Below the pieces are notes generated by a model, which saw only the letters and a program-made list of their open reading frames with translations, had not been told where the DNA came from and ran no database searches. From positions 1 through 20,974 of the forward strand of contig CALHBZ010000295.1 in assembly GCA_937930605.1 (NCBI GenBank): a stretch of 20,974 bases of DNA, in the 5' to 3' direction. Below are positions 7,055 through 13,901 of this stretch, one piece after another (the first letter of the stretch is position 1; the number at the start of each line of letters is the position of its first letter). The stretch is from Streptococcus oralis (lineage in GTDB: Bacteria; Bacillota; Bacilli; Lactobacillales; Streptococcaceae). A program made the position numbers and the translations under genes.

Positions 7055-9183
7055 TGGATAAAAAATATGAAAAAATCTCCCAAGATTTGGGTGTAACCTT
7101 AAAGCAAATCGATACCGTTCTGAGTTTGACAGCTGAAGGGGCGACGATTCCCTTCATCGCGCGTTATCGAAAGGACATGACTGGTAGTCTGGATGAGGTG
7201 GCGATTAAGGCCATTATCGACTTGGATAAAAGCCTGACTAATCTCAATGACCGCAAGGAAGCTGTCTTGGCTAAGATTCAAGAACAAGGTAAGCTAACCA
7301 AGGAATTGGAAGAAGCTATCTTAACTGCCGAAAAACTAGCAGATGTAGAAGAACTGTATCTTCCATACAAGGAAAAGCGTCGGACCAAGGCAACCATTGC
7401 CCGTGAAGCTGGACTCTTTCCTCTTGCTCGCTTGATCTTGCAGAATGTAGATGGCTTAGAGAAAGAATCTGAGAAGTTTGTCTGTGAAGGATTTGCGACT
7501 GGTCAAGATACCTTAGCTGGAGCAGTTGATATCTTGGTAGAAGCCTTATCCGAAGATGTCAATCTACGTGCTATGACCTATCAGGAAGTGCTGAGACACT
7601 CTAAAATCACTTCGCAGGTCAAGGATGAAAGTCTTGATGAAAAACAAGTTTTTCAGATTTATTATGATTTTTCAGAGACAGTTGGCAACATGCAGGGCTA
7701 TCGAACCTTGGCGCTCAACCGTGGGGAAAAATTAGGCATCTTGAAAGTTGGCTTTGAACACGCGACGGATCGTATCCTAGCTTTCTTTGCTGCTCGTTTC
7801 AAGGTGAATAATGCCTATATTGATGAAGTTATCCAGCAATCTGTTAAGAAAAAGGTCTTGCCTGCTATCGAGCGCCGCATTCGGACAGAGTTAACTGAGA
7901 AGGCAGAAGAAGGAGCGATCCAACTCTTTTCAGATAATCTGCGCAATCTCCTCTTGGTTGCTCCGCTGAAAGGGCGCGTGGTTCTGGGCTTTGACCCTGC
8001 CTTTCGTACAGGTGCCAAGCTGGCTGTCGTTGATGCGACAGGGAAAATGCTGACGACCCAGGTCATCTATCCTGTTAAACCAGCCTCCGCTCGTCAGATT
8101 GAAGAAGCAAAACGAGACTTAGCCGACTTGATTGGCCAGTATGACGTGGAAATTATTGCTATCGGAAATGGAACAGCCAGCCGTGAGAGTGAAGCCTTTG
8201 TGGCGGAAGTTCTGAAAGGTTTTCCAGAAGTCAGCTATGTTATCGTCAATGAGAGCGGTGCTTCTGTCTACTCTGCTAGCGACCTTGCTCGTCAGGAATT
8301 TCCAGACTTAACCGTTGAAAAACGCTCTGCTATCTCTATCGCCCGTCGTTTACAAGACCCACTTGCGGAATTGGTCAAAATCGATCCCAAGTCAATCGGT
8401 GTCGGCCAGTACCAGCACGATGTCAGTCAGAAGAAACTGTCTGAAAGTCTGGACTTTGTTGTCGATACCGTGGTCAACCAAGTCGGTGTCAATGTCAATA
8501 CAGCTAGTCCTGCTCTCCTTTCCCATGTAGCTGGACTCAATAAAACCATCTCTGAAAATATCGTCAAATACCGTGAGGAAGAAGGAAAAATCACTTCACG
8601 CGCTCAAATCAAGAAAGTTCCTCGTCTAGGAGCCAAAGCCTTTGAGCAGGCTGCTGGTTTCCTCCGTATTCCTGAAAGTAGCAATATCCTGGATAATACT
8701 GGGGTACATCCAGAAAACTATGCTGCTGTTAAGGAACTCTTCAAACGTTTGGATATCAAGGACTTGAATAAAGAAGCTCAAAGCAAACTCAAGTCCCTTT
8801 CTGTCAAGGAAATGGCGCAAGAACTAGAACTTGGCCCAGAAACTCTTAAAGATATTATTGCTGACCTTCTCAAACCAGGTCGTGATTTCCGTGACTCTTT
8901 TGATGCTCCAGTTCTCCGTCAAGATGTCCTAGATATCAAGGACTTAGTGGTTGGTCAGAAGCTGGAAGGTGTGGTAAGGAATGTCGTTGACTTCGGCGCT
9001 TTCGTTGATATCGGGATTCACGAGGACGGTCTCATTCATATTTCCCATATGAGTCGCAAATTTATCAAACATCCTAGCCAAGTGGTATCCGTCGGTGATT
9101 TGGTGACTGTTTGGGTTAAGAAAATCGATACTGAACGTGAAAAAGTCAATCTGTCGCTCCTAGCTCCAGATGAATCTAACTGA
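7054..9183 (+). CDS. tex: Tex, S1-domain RNA-binding transcription accessory protein
   Basis: A 709-residue cytosolic Tex protein, a conserved nucleic acid-binding factor (Spt6-related core) linked to transcription and toxin-gene expression in other bacteria. Domains in order: N-terminal helix-turn-helix-like part with the family segment [13 protein letters not shown] (about residues 30-42); a YqgF/RNase H-like domain starting near [19 protein letters not shown] (about 308-326); helix-hairpin-helix repeats ([18 protein letters not shown] near 477 and [15 protein letters not shown] near 525); and a C-terminal S1 domain (about 626-700: [26 protein letters not shown]). Length is full. The start agrees with the usual N-terminus of streptococcal Tex and is unusual in lacking a leader. 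The last 14 bases overlap the sprT start. Confidence 0.96.
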   Translation: MDKKYEKISQDLGVTLKQIDTVLSLTAEGATIPFIARYRKDMTGSLDEVAIKAIIDLDKSLTNLNDRKEAVLAKIQEQGKLTKELEEAILTAEKLADVEELYLPYKEKRRTKATIAREAGLFPLARLILQNVDGLEKESEKFVCEGFATGQDTLAGAVDILVEALSEDVNLRAMTYQEVLRHSKITSQVKDESLDEKQVFQIYYDFSETVGNMQGYRTLALNRGEKLGILKVGFEHATDRILAFFAARFKVNNAYIDEVIQQSVKKKVLPAIERRIRTELTEKAEEGAIQLFSDNLRNLLLVAPLKGRVVLGFDPAFRTGAKLAVVDATGKMLTTQVIYPVKPASARQIEEAKRDLADLIGQYDVEIIAIGNGTASRESEAFVAEVLKGFPEVSYVIVNESGASVYSASDLARQEFPDLTVEKRSAISIARRLQDPLAELVKIDPKSIGVGQYQHDVSQKKLSESLDFVVDTVVNQVGVNVNTASPALLSHVAGLNKTISENIVKYREEEGKITSRAQIKKVPRLGAKAFEQAAGFLRIPESSNILDNTGVHPENYAAVKELFKRLDIKDLNKEAQSKLKSLSVKEMAQELELGPETLKDIIADLLKPGRDFRDSFDAPVLRQDVLDIKDLVVGQKLEGVVRNVVDFGAFVDIGIHEDGLIHISHMSRKFIKHPSQVVSVGDLVTVWVKKIDTEREKVNLSLLAPDESN

Positions 9184-9613
9184 GTACGTTCAGTCTGTTT
9201 CCCTCGAAGACTTTGGTAGACCTTTCACACATCAAGCCCAGTGGAATTCTCGTCTGCGAACGACAGGTGGACGATTTTTCCCCAAGGATGGGCATTTGGA
9301 TTTTAATCCCAAGGTTTATAATGAACTAGATTTGGAAGTCTTTCGCAAAATCGTGCGCCATGAACTCTGTCACTATCATCTTTATTTTCAGAAAAAGGGT
9401 TATCGCCACAAGGACCGAGATTTTAAGGAACTTTTGAAAGAAGTGGATGGACTGCGCTTTGTTCCCCCTTTGAAAGACAAAAGTACCTACCTAGTCTATC
9501 AGTGCCAATCTTGTCAGCAAAGCTATCAACGTAGGAGGAGAATTGACACAAAACGCTATCGCTGTGGCGTCTGCCGTGGCAAACTCGCCATCTTAAATCG
9601 GCCTAAGGACTGA
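9170..9613 (+). CDS. sprT: SprT-like zinc metalloprotease-fold protein
   Basis: A 147-residue SprT-like protein. It shows the zinc metallopeptidase motif HELCHYH (about residues 64-70), with the catalytic Glu in place. A C-terminal zinc ribbon follows with two Cys pairs (YQCQSC at about 109-114 and YRCGVC at about 130-135) set in a basic region. The fold is that of the protease domain of Spartan/SprT, but the cellular target of the bacterial proteins is not known. It overlaps tex by 14 bases in another frame, so the two are translated from one mRNA; the ribosome site lies inside tex. The same tex-sprT-pspC order is, as I recall, found in pneumococcus. Confidence 0.92.
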   Translation: MNLTEYVQSVSLEDFGRPFTHQAQWNSRLRTTGGRFFPKDGHLDFNPKVYNELDLEVFRKIVRHELCHYHLYFQKKGYRHKDRDFKELLKEVDGLRFVPPLKDKSTYLVYQCQSCQQSYQRRRRIDTKRYRCGVCRGKLAILNRPKD

Positions 9614-9618
9614 TGTTC

Positions 9619-9670
9619 TTGTTCCCGCTTTATGCTATACTACTTGTAAGAATACCGAAAGAGGGAACAA
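9619..9670 (+). promoter_or_regulatory. PspC-gene promoter flanked by an inverted repeat
   Basis: TGCTATACT (9633-9641) is an extended -10, followed by the ribosome site GAGGGA (9661-9666). A perfect 8-bp inverted repeat, TTGTTCCC (9619-9626) and GGGAACAA (9663-9670), brackets the promoter and includes the ribosome site. The dyad may be an operator or a coincidence. Confidence 0.5.
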
Positions 9671-9672
9671 TC

Positions 9673-9945
9673 ATGAATACAAAATTTTATAAAATGAGAC
9701 GAAATCGCATGGTTTCAGGAGTTTTAGCTGGTCTATCAGACAAGTGGAATTTTGATGTAACCCTAGTCCGCTTTCTCTTCGCCATTTTTACCGTGGCAAA
9801 TTTTGGAGTCGGAGTGATAATCTACATCATCCTTGCCTCTATCCTACCAACTAAGGAAGACATTGAAGCCGAAATGTACGGAACAGGACCACGCAAAATC
9901 AAAGAAGCACAACCAATCAATGACAATGATGGCTGGTTTTGGTGA
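9673..9945 (+). CDS. PspC-domain envelope-stress membrane protein
   Basis: A 90-residue protein made of a PspC domain: a basic N-terminal stretch (FYKMRRNRMVSGVLAGLSDK), the WNFDVTLVRFLFAIFTV first hydrophobic segment and a second one (VGVIIYIILASILP). A polar tail rich in Lys, Glu and Asn ends in WFW. PspC proteins sit in the membrane and belong to phage-shock and LiaFSR-type cell-envelope stress responses. I chose the ATG at 9673, preceded by GAGGGAACAATC, over the in-frame ATG at 9613 because the promoter (9633-9641) lies between them. It is transcribed from its own promoter behind tex-sprT and ends at the terminator 10009-10044. Confidence 0.9.
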   Translation: MNTKFYKMRRNRMVSGVLAGLSDKWNFDVTLVRFLFAIFTVANFGVGVIIYIILASILPTKEDIEAEMYGTGPRKIKEAQPINDNDGWFW

Positions 9946-10008
9946 GATTTAACAGGAAGTATTTATTATTTGCACTATGTTACTTAAAAGAAGCAGCATA
10001 AATGACTG

Positions 10009-10044
10009 AAAATCCCTTGTGGCTAAATAACCACAAGGGATTTT
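10009..10044. terminator. Bidirectional terminator between the PspC gene and the DUF1430 operon
   Basis: A perfect 14-bp stem (AAAATCCCTTGTGG/CCACAAGGGATTTT) with an 8-base loop has short T runs on both strands. It separates the plus-strand pspC-type gene from the convergent minus-strand ABC operon. Confidence 0.92.
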
Positions 10045-10049
10045 GCTAT

Positions 10050-10700
10050 TTAAGTATATTCTTTTCCATCTTGAGAGAGATGAATTACCTGATCAGCCAT
10101 TTTCCAGATACTAGGATTGTGAGTTGCGATGATAATTGTTCTATTAGCATTACGAAGTTCAAGGAGAATTTCCATAATTTCCTTGGAATTTTTTGGATCT
10201 AGCGAGGCGGTAGGCTCATCGGCTAAAATTAAAGGAGGATCTTTCAGGATAATCTTAGCAAGTGCTACGCGTTGAGCTTCACCACCAGATAATTCATAGA
10301 TTTTTTGGTTGAGACTTAGATAATCTAGTCTGACAGCTTGCAGTGCTTGAAGAAGAAGTCTCTCTTTTTCTTGTTTCTTGTTCTGTTTTTTGCCAATCAG
10401 TCCCAGCTCAAGATTTTCTCGAATGGTCTGACTTTCTAATAGTCCGAAGTTCTGGAAGAGATAACCTAGCTCGTTACGATAGAATTCCTCATTTTTTAGA
10501 GAAGTCAAAGACTTTCCTTTGTAAACTATTTCTCCTTTGTCGAAAGTCTCTAGTTTTGCAAGCATATTGAGCAAAGTGGTTTTTCCACAACCACTGTCTC
10601 CTATCAAAGCATACACCATCCCACTTTGAAAATTCAGATTCAAGTCTGAAAAAATAATACGAGAACCAAATTGTTTCCAAATATGTTGTAATTCAATCAT
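10050..10700 (-). CDS. ABC transporter ATP-binding protein (bacteriocin-type, partner of DUF1430 protein)
   Basis: A 216-residue ABC ATPase. Walker A is GDSGCGKTT (residues 34-42), the Q-loop region is GYLFQNFGLLESQTIREN, the signature is LSGGEAQRVALAK, Walker B is LILADEPTASLD, and the switch His is in IIIATHNPSIW. Its length and partner fit the small ATPases found with bacteriocin-associated membrane proteins (lactococcin 972-type ABC). The ATG at 10700 (MIELQH) is chosen over the longer frame from 10751. AAAGGAGGATAGT lies directly before it, overlapping the stop of the upstream gene with a 1-base gap. The two genes thus form a coupled pair. Likely job: energising export of, or protection against, a peptide bacteriocin. 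No peptide gene is certain nearby. Confidence 0.92.
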   Translation of the reverse strand: MIELQHIWKQFGSRIIFSDLNLNFQSGMVYALIGDSGCGKTTLLNMLAKLETFDKGEIVYKGKSLTSLKNEEFYRNELGYLFQNFGLLESQTIRENLELGLIGKKQNKKQEKERLLLQALQAVRLDYLSLNQKIYELSGGEAQRVALAKIILKDPPLILADEPTASLDPKNSKEIMEILLELRNANRTIIIATHNPSIWKMADQVIHLSQDGKEYT

Positions 10701-10701
10701 A

Positions 10702-12696
10702 CTATCCTCCTTTGATAATGCTAACATAGGTTTTGCTTTCCTTCTTATCACAGATTTTCAATAGAAGAACGGCTAAACTTGAAAAGCTGAAAAATAGGAT
10801 CAGGGTAATCCAGATATTCTTAGAAATAATGAAAGCTAGACCACTTCCGAGAAAGAGAGCTATTATTTGAGAAGTGATATATCTACTGTGTAATTCAAAG
10901 AAATAATAGCCTGCGATTTTTTTCAAGAATATGGTTTTGCGAAAGGCTTCAAAATAGAGCAGATTTAAACTTGTAAACAGCAAAATTGAAGTCAAAATAG
11001 CAAACATAGCACTTGCTAAGTTACTAAAAATTTCGATTTTAATTTTTTGATTTAACTGGAGATAGGTTTCCCTAGCAGGCGATAGCCTTGAGACCATATG
11101 ATCAAGTTGATAGTGTTTCAAAAGTTCTTGTGTTTGGTGGAGGTCTGTAAAATAGAGATATTCTAGATTTGTAAACCAGAAGATGGAGGAAGTCTTACCA
11201 AGTGCTTTAGGAGAAAGCACAAGAAAGATGGGATTTGATAACCATTGATCATAAGCGATATGGGCAGTATTATAGAGAAACACATCATTTTTTTGATTGG
11301 TATAGGCTATATTAACTTCGACAGGAGGATTAGACTCGCTATTGTATAATCGGTTGGTTAACTCTTGTTGCAAGGTTGCTTTTATATCTTTTTCATTTTT
11401 TTGTAGTTCTTCTGGGAGTATGGCAAGAATCTGTCTATCTTTTAGGTTGTTGATTTTTTGAAAGGTTTCTGATGATAAGTCCATACCTTCCTTTTGGAAG
11501 TAGTTGGGCGTGACGTAGAGAATATTTTTTCCTTCCACACCATAAGGGTTATTTTCAGTTTCATTATGATTTGAGGTAGCTTGTTTAAGAGCTTGCTCAA
11601 CTAGATTATGTTTAATAAGGAAGGCATTTTCATTATCTATAGCATGCTGAATAAAGTCAAACCATTTATCAGCATTTGTCTGCAGTTCATCTAAATTTTT
11701 CATCTGACTGGAACGCCCTGTGTGAAGAGTAACAACATTGGAGCGTTGTTCCCAAGTAGCTTGTCCAGCCTCATTTTTCTCAAGTATATGATAGTAAGTA
11801 GACATTCGTCCAAATCCTACAATAACCAGTAGAATGGCAAGTACCTGACCAAAGTAGAGAATGCGTAGAATTGACTTGATTGGTAATTTTCCTTTGATGA
11901 TAGAGAGGAGATGGACTTTTTTTAAAGAAATGGTAAAAAGAAAGGCAATTAGAAGACTAAGTAAGAGAAGTAGGCTATTGTAAAGAATAAAAAGTATTCC
12001 TAGAAAAGTCTGAACTTCATAAGGATATCCCAAGGAAATGAGCAAGATACATGCTATCAGCAAAGCAGGTAGACCAAAAAGAAGGATATCAAGTCCGTCT
12101 CTTGCGAGAGAACGAAAGAAGAGATGGCTCAGCCGCTCTCCAGAAATCAATCTAATCCCTGACTGAGAGAGAGATTGAATCTGACCGATAACAATTAAAG
12201 CTAAGAAAGTCAGCAAAAAGATTAACATACTGGTGAGCTGATTAGGTTGGGTAAACATGGCCAGTACGAAGGATACTCTATCATTTTCAAATGCATTCGC
12301 TTTTTCTAGTCCAAGTTCTTTCAGATGAGTAGCCAATTCTTGACTAGTTAGGGATCCGCTGATAATATTGTAGTTGTTGAGAAGATCGCTCTTGTGAATA
12401 CTTTCTTGACTTGCTTGAGGCATCCAGTCTGGAAGTTTCCCATCTCCAAAAACTTCGTAGTAAGTTTGTGATTTTCCATCACTATCTACTTCCCAAATGG
12501 TTCTTGCGATAAGACTATTATGTTCTTTAGCAAGACTATTTAATTTTTCCTTAACGGTAGAATAATCTGCTTGCCCGCTTAATACTGCTGCACCTGGGAA
12601 CAGGATTTGTGGAAGAGAGTCTTTCCAAAAGGACAGAGTGGCAATGAGGAAGAAAGTTAAAAGAAGATTGCTGATGAAGAGAAAAACACGTTTCAT
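10702..12696 (-). CDS. Bacteriocin-associated integral membrane protein (DUF1430 type)
   Basis: A 664-residue membrane protein. It has an N-terminal anchor (residues 5-25), an extracytoplasmic part of about 130 residues and a block of about four hydrophobic segments (roughly 155-300). A second large extracytoplasmic domain (about 310-545) and three C-terminal segments follow. This layout matches the DUF1430/TIGR01654 bacteriocin-associated family, which works with a small ATPase, as encoded next. Members are found beside lactococcin 972-like bacteriocin genes and are thought to serve export or immunity. The start at 12696 has AAAGAGG at good distance. That ribosome site can pair with upstream bases (see the leader at 12697-12865). 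The gene looks more AT-rich by eye than tex or ftsY, which fits an accessory cassette. Subfamily is inferred from layout and neighbour. Confidence 0.82.
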   Translation of the reverse strand: MKRVFLFISNLLLTFFLIATLSFWKDSLPQILFPGAAVLSGQADYSTVKEKLNSLAKEHNSLIARTIWEVDSDGKSQTYYEVFGDGKLPDWMPQASQESIHKSDLLNNYNIISGSLTSQELATHLKELGLEKANAFENDRVSFVLAMFTQPNQLTSMLIFLLTFLALIVIGQIQSLSQSGIRLISGERLSHLFFRSLARDGLDILLFGLPALLIACILLISLGYPYEVQTFLGILFILYNSLLLLLSLLIAFLFTISLKKVHLLSIIKGKLPIKSILRILYFGQVLAILLVIVGFGRMSTYYHILEKNEAGQATWEQRSNVVTLHTGRSSQMKNLDELQTNADKWFDFIQHAIDNENAFLIKHNLVEQALKQATSNHNETENNPYGVEGKNILYVTPNYFQKEGMDLSSETFQKINNLKDRQILAILPEELQKNEKDIKATLQQELTNRLYNSESNPPVEVNIAYTNQKNDVFLYNTAHIAYDQWLSNPIFLVLSPKALGKTSSIFWFTNLEYLYFTDLHQTQELLKHYQLDHMVSRLSPARETYLQLNQKIKIEIFSNLASAMFAILTSILLFTSLNLLYFEAFRKTIFLKKIAGYYFFELHSRYITSQIIALFLGSGLAFIISKNIWITLILFFSFSSLAVLLLKICDKKESKTYVSIIKGG

Positions 12697-12865
12697 AGGA
12701 ACCTCTTTCTAAAAAAGAGGGAGCTGAACCTCCCTCCTTATAGCAGTGATACGAATGATAGTTTAGCACCTTTAAAAATAATTAGCAGAAAGCCAATTCT
12801 TTTACAAGATGTTAAAGAAAGCCTTTTCATAACTTAATTTTACTATTTTTTTAAGAATAAAACAA
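12697..12865 (-). promoter_or_regulatory. Promoter and structured leader of the DUF1430 operon
   Basis: On the minus strand TTGTTT (+ 12860-12865), a 17-bp spacer and TAAAAT (+ 12837-12842) form a plausible promoter with a start near 12830. A second candidate is the extended -10 TGCTAAACT (+ 12760-12768). The leader carries the terminator at 12711-12736. An alternative hairpin (CCTCTTT/AAAGAGG, + 12702-12720) shares bases with it and covers the ribosome site. A 30-codon frame starts right at the predicted transcript start (12830, MKRLSLTSCKRIGFLL...) and stops at 12738, just before the terminator; it has no ribosome site and I do not call it a gene. Confidence 0.5.
12711..12736 (-). terminator. 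Intrinsic terminator/attenuator in the DUF1430 operon leader
   Basis: On the minus strand a 7-bp GC-rich stem (GAGGGAG/CTCCCTC, loop GTTCAG) runs into TTTTTT. It lies only 15 bases before the permease start codon and just upstream of its ribosome site, so it would stop transcripts entering the operon from upstream unless bypassed. Confidence 0.75.
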
Positions 12866-12911
12866 GCAATGACAGGACTTCTTATAGTAGCCATTTTCAA
12901 AAAAATTCCTC

Positions 12912-12933
12912 AATCTTACAAAAATGTAAGATT
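12912..12933. promoter_or_regulatory. BceR-type operator dyad upstream of the bceAB operon
   Basis: A perfect 9-bp inverted repeat with a 4-base centre (AATCTTACA-AAAA-TGTAAGATT). Its core TTACA-N4-TGTAA fits the TNACA-N4-TGTAA consensus known for BceR-like response regulators that control bacitracin/lantibiotic-detoxification ABC transporters. A further half-site in direct orientation (TGTAAGGTTA, 12945-12954) follows TGTAAGATTA (12925-12934) with a 20-bp offset, two helical turns. Confidence 0.75.
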
Positions 12934-12977
12934 AAAGTCTCTTTTGTAAGGTTAGGTTATGGCAAGAGGTCTTTTTT

Positions 12978-12986
12978 TGCGATAAA
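12978..12986 (+). promoter_or_regulatory. Probable activator-dependent promoter of the 36-aa ORF/bceAB operon
   Basis: TGCGATAAA is an imperfect extended -10, with TAAACT as an overlapping alternative. There is no recognisable -35 at 16-18 bp, which fits a promoter that needs the response regulator bound at 12912-12954. Confidence 0.45.
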
Positions 12987-13017
12987 CTAGTCTCATAAAG
13001 AACAAAGGAGTAATAAC

Positions 13018-13128
13018 ATGAAACAAATCTTACAAAAGAAAAGAAGAAAACCAAGTCAAAAAGATATCGAGCGTGTTCAACTGGGATGCGCTATGATGCA
13101 AGCACAGTTTCAATTGATGGGATATTAA
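13018..13128 (+). CDS. 36-aa basic small protein ahead of bceAB
   Basis: A 36-codon frame with an ideal ribosome site (AAAGGAG, 13004-13010, 7 bases before the ATG). The product starts with a very basic stretch (MKQILQKKRRKPSQKDIE), followed by VQLGCAMMQAQFQLMGY, which could form an amphipathic helix. It has one cysteine, no clear membrane segment and no secretion signal. The stop is 13 bases before the BceA gene, whose ribosome site (AAGGAG) lies in between, so the two are co-transcribed below the BceR-type operator. I do not recognise the family. It may be a small partner or regulator of the transporter, or a translated leader. Confidence 0.7.
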   Translation: MKQILQKKRRKPSQKDIERVQLGCAMMQAQFQLMGY

Positions 13129-13141
13129 GAAGGAGAAAATC

Positions 13142-13900
13142 ATGACACTTTTAGATGTAAAACACGTTCAAAAAATCTACAAAACACGTTTTCAAGGCAA
13201 CCAAGTAGAGGCTCTCAAAGACATTCACTTTACCGTAGAAAAGGGTGACTACGTTGCTATCATGGGAGAGTCTGGTTCAGGGAAGTCTACCCTGCTCAAC
13301 ATCCTAGCTATGCTTGACAAACCAACTCGTGGTCAGGTGTACCTAAACGGAACAGACACAGCAAGCATTAAAAATTCTCAGGCTTCTAGCTTCCGTCGTG
13401 AAAAGTTGGGATTTGTCTTCCAAGACTTTAACTTACTAGATACCCTGTCTGTTAAGGACAATATCTTGCTTCCGCTAGTTTTATCAAGAAAACCCATTAC
13501 GGAGATGATGAAAAAATTGGTAGTGACAGCTGAAAATTTGGGCATCAACCAATTGCAAGAGAAGTATCCTTACGAGATCTCGGGTGGTCAAAAACAGAGG
13601 GTAGCAGTAGCACGCGCCATTATCACCGATCCTGAAATTCTCCTTGCCGATGAGCCAACAGGAGCGCTTGACTCCAAGTCATCTGCAGCTCTTCTAGATG
13701 TTTTTGATGAAATCAATGAGCGTGGGCAAACCATTCTCATGGTGACCCACTCAACAGCAGCAGCTAGCAGGGCCAAGCGCGTTCTCTTTATCAAGGACGG
13801 TATTCTTTACAACCAAATCTACCGTGGAGACAAGACAGAGCGTCAGATGTTCCAAGAAATCTCTGATACTTTGACTGTTATGGCAAGCGAGGTGAATTAG
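13142..13900 (+). CDS. bceA: BceA-type ABC transporter ATP-binding protein
   Basis: A 252-residue ABC ATPase of the BceA/peptide-7-exporter type. It partners BceB in removing peptide antibiotics such as bacitracin or lantibiotics from their lipid-linked targets. Walker A is GESGSGKST (residues 42-50), the Q-loop is VFQDFNLLDTLSVKDN, the signature is ISGGQKQRVAVARA, Walker B is ILLADEPTGALDS and the H-loop is MVTHSTAAASRAKR. The C-terminus carries the short extra domain typical of BceA (KTERQMFQEI). AAGGAG at 13129-13134 supports the start. The bceB start follows the stop after one base. No BceS/BceR pair is encoded in the window, so the operator at 12912-12933 implies a regulator acting in trans. 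Confidence 0.93.
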   Translation: MTLLDVKHVQKIYKTRFQGNQVEALKDIHFTVEKGDYVAIMGESGSGKSTLLNILAMLDKPTRGQVYLNGTDTASIKNSQASSFRREKLGFVFQDFNLLDTLSVKDNILLPLVLSRKPITEMMKKLVVTAENLGINQLQEKYPYEISGGQKQRVAVARAIITDPEILLADEPTGALDSKSSAALLDVFDEINERGQTILMVTHSTAAASRAKRVLFIKDGILYNQIYRGDKTERQMFQEISDTLTVMASEVN

Positions 13901-13901
13901 T

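Noticed and set aside
9613..9672. Upstream start of the PspC-domain protein overlapping the sprT stop
   Set aside because: The extended -10 promoter lies within it and the SD (GAGGGA) points to the ATG at 9673.
12796..12888. 29-codon minus-strand frame (MATIRSPVIACFILKK...) in the pspC/bce interval
   Set aside because: The nearest GAGG is 13 bases from the ATG and the frame overlaps the promoter of the DUF1430 operon; chance is the simplest explanation.
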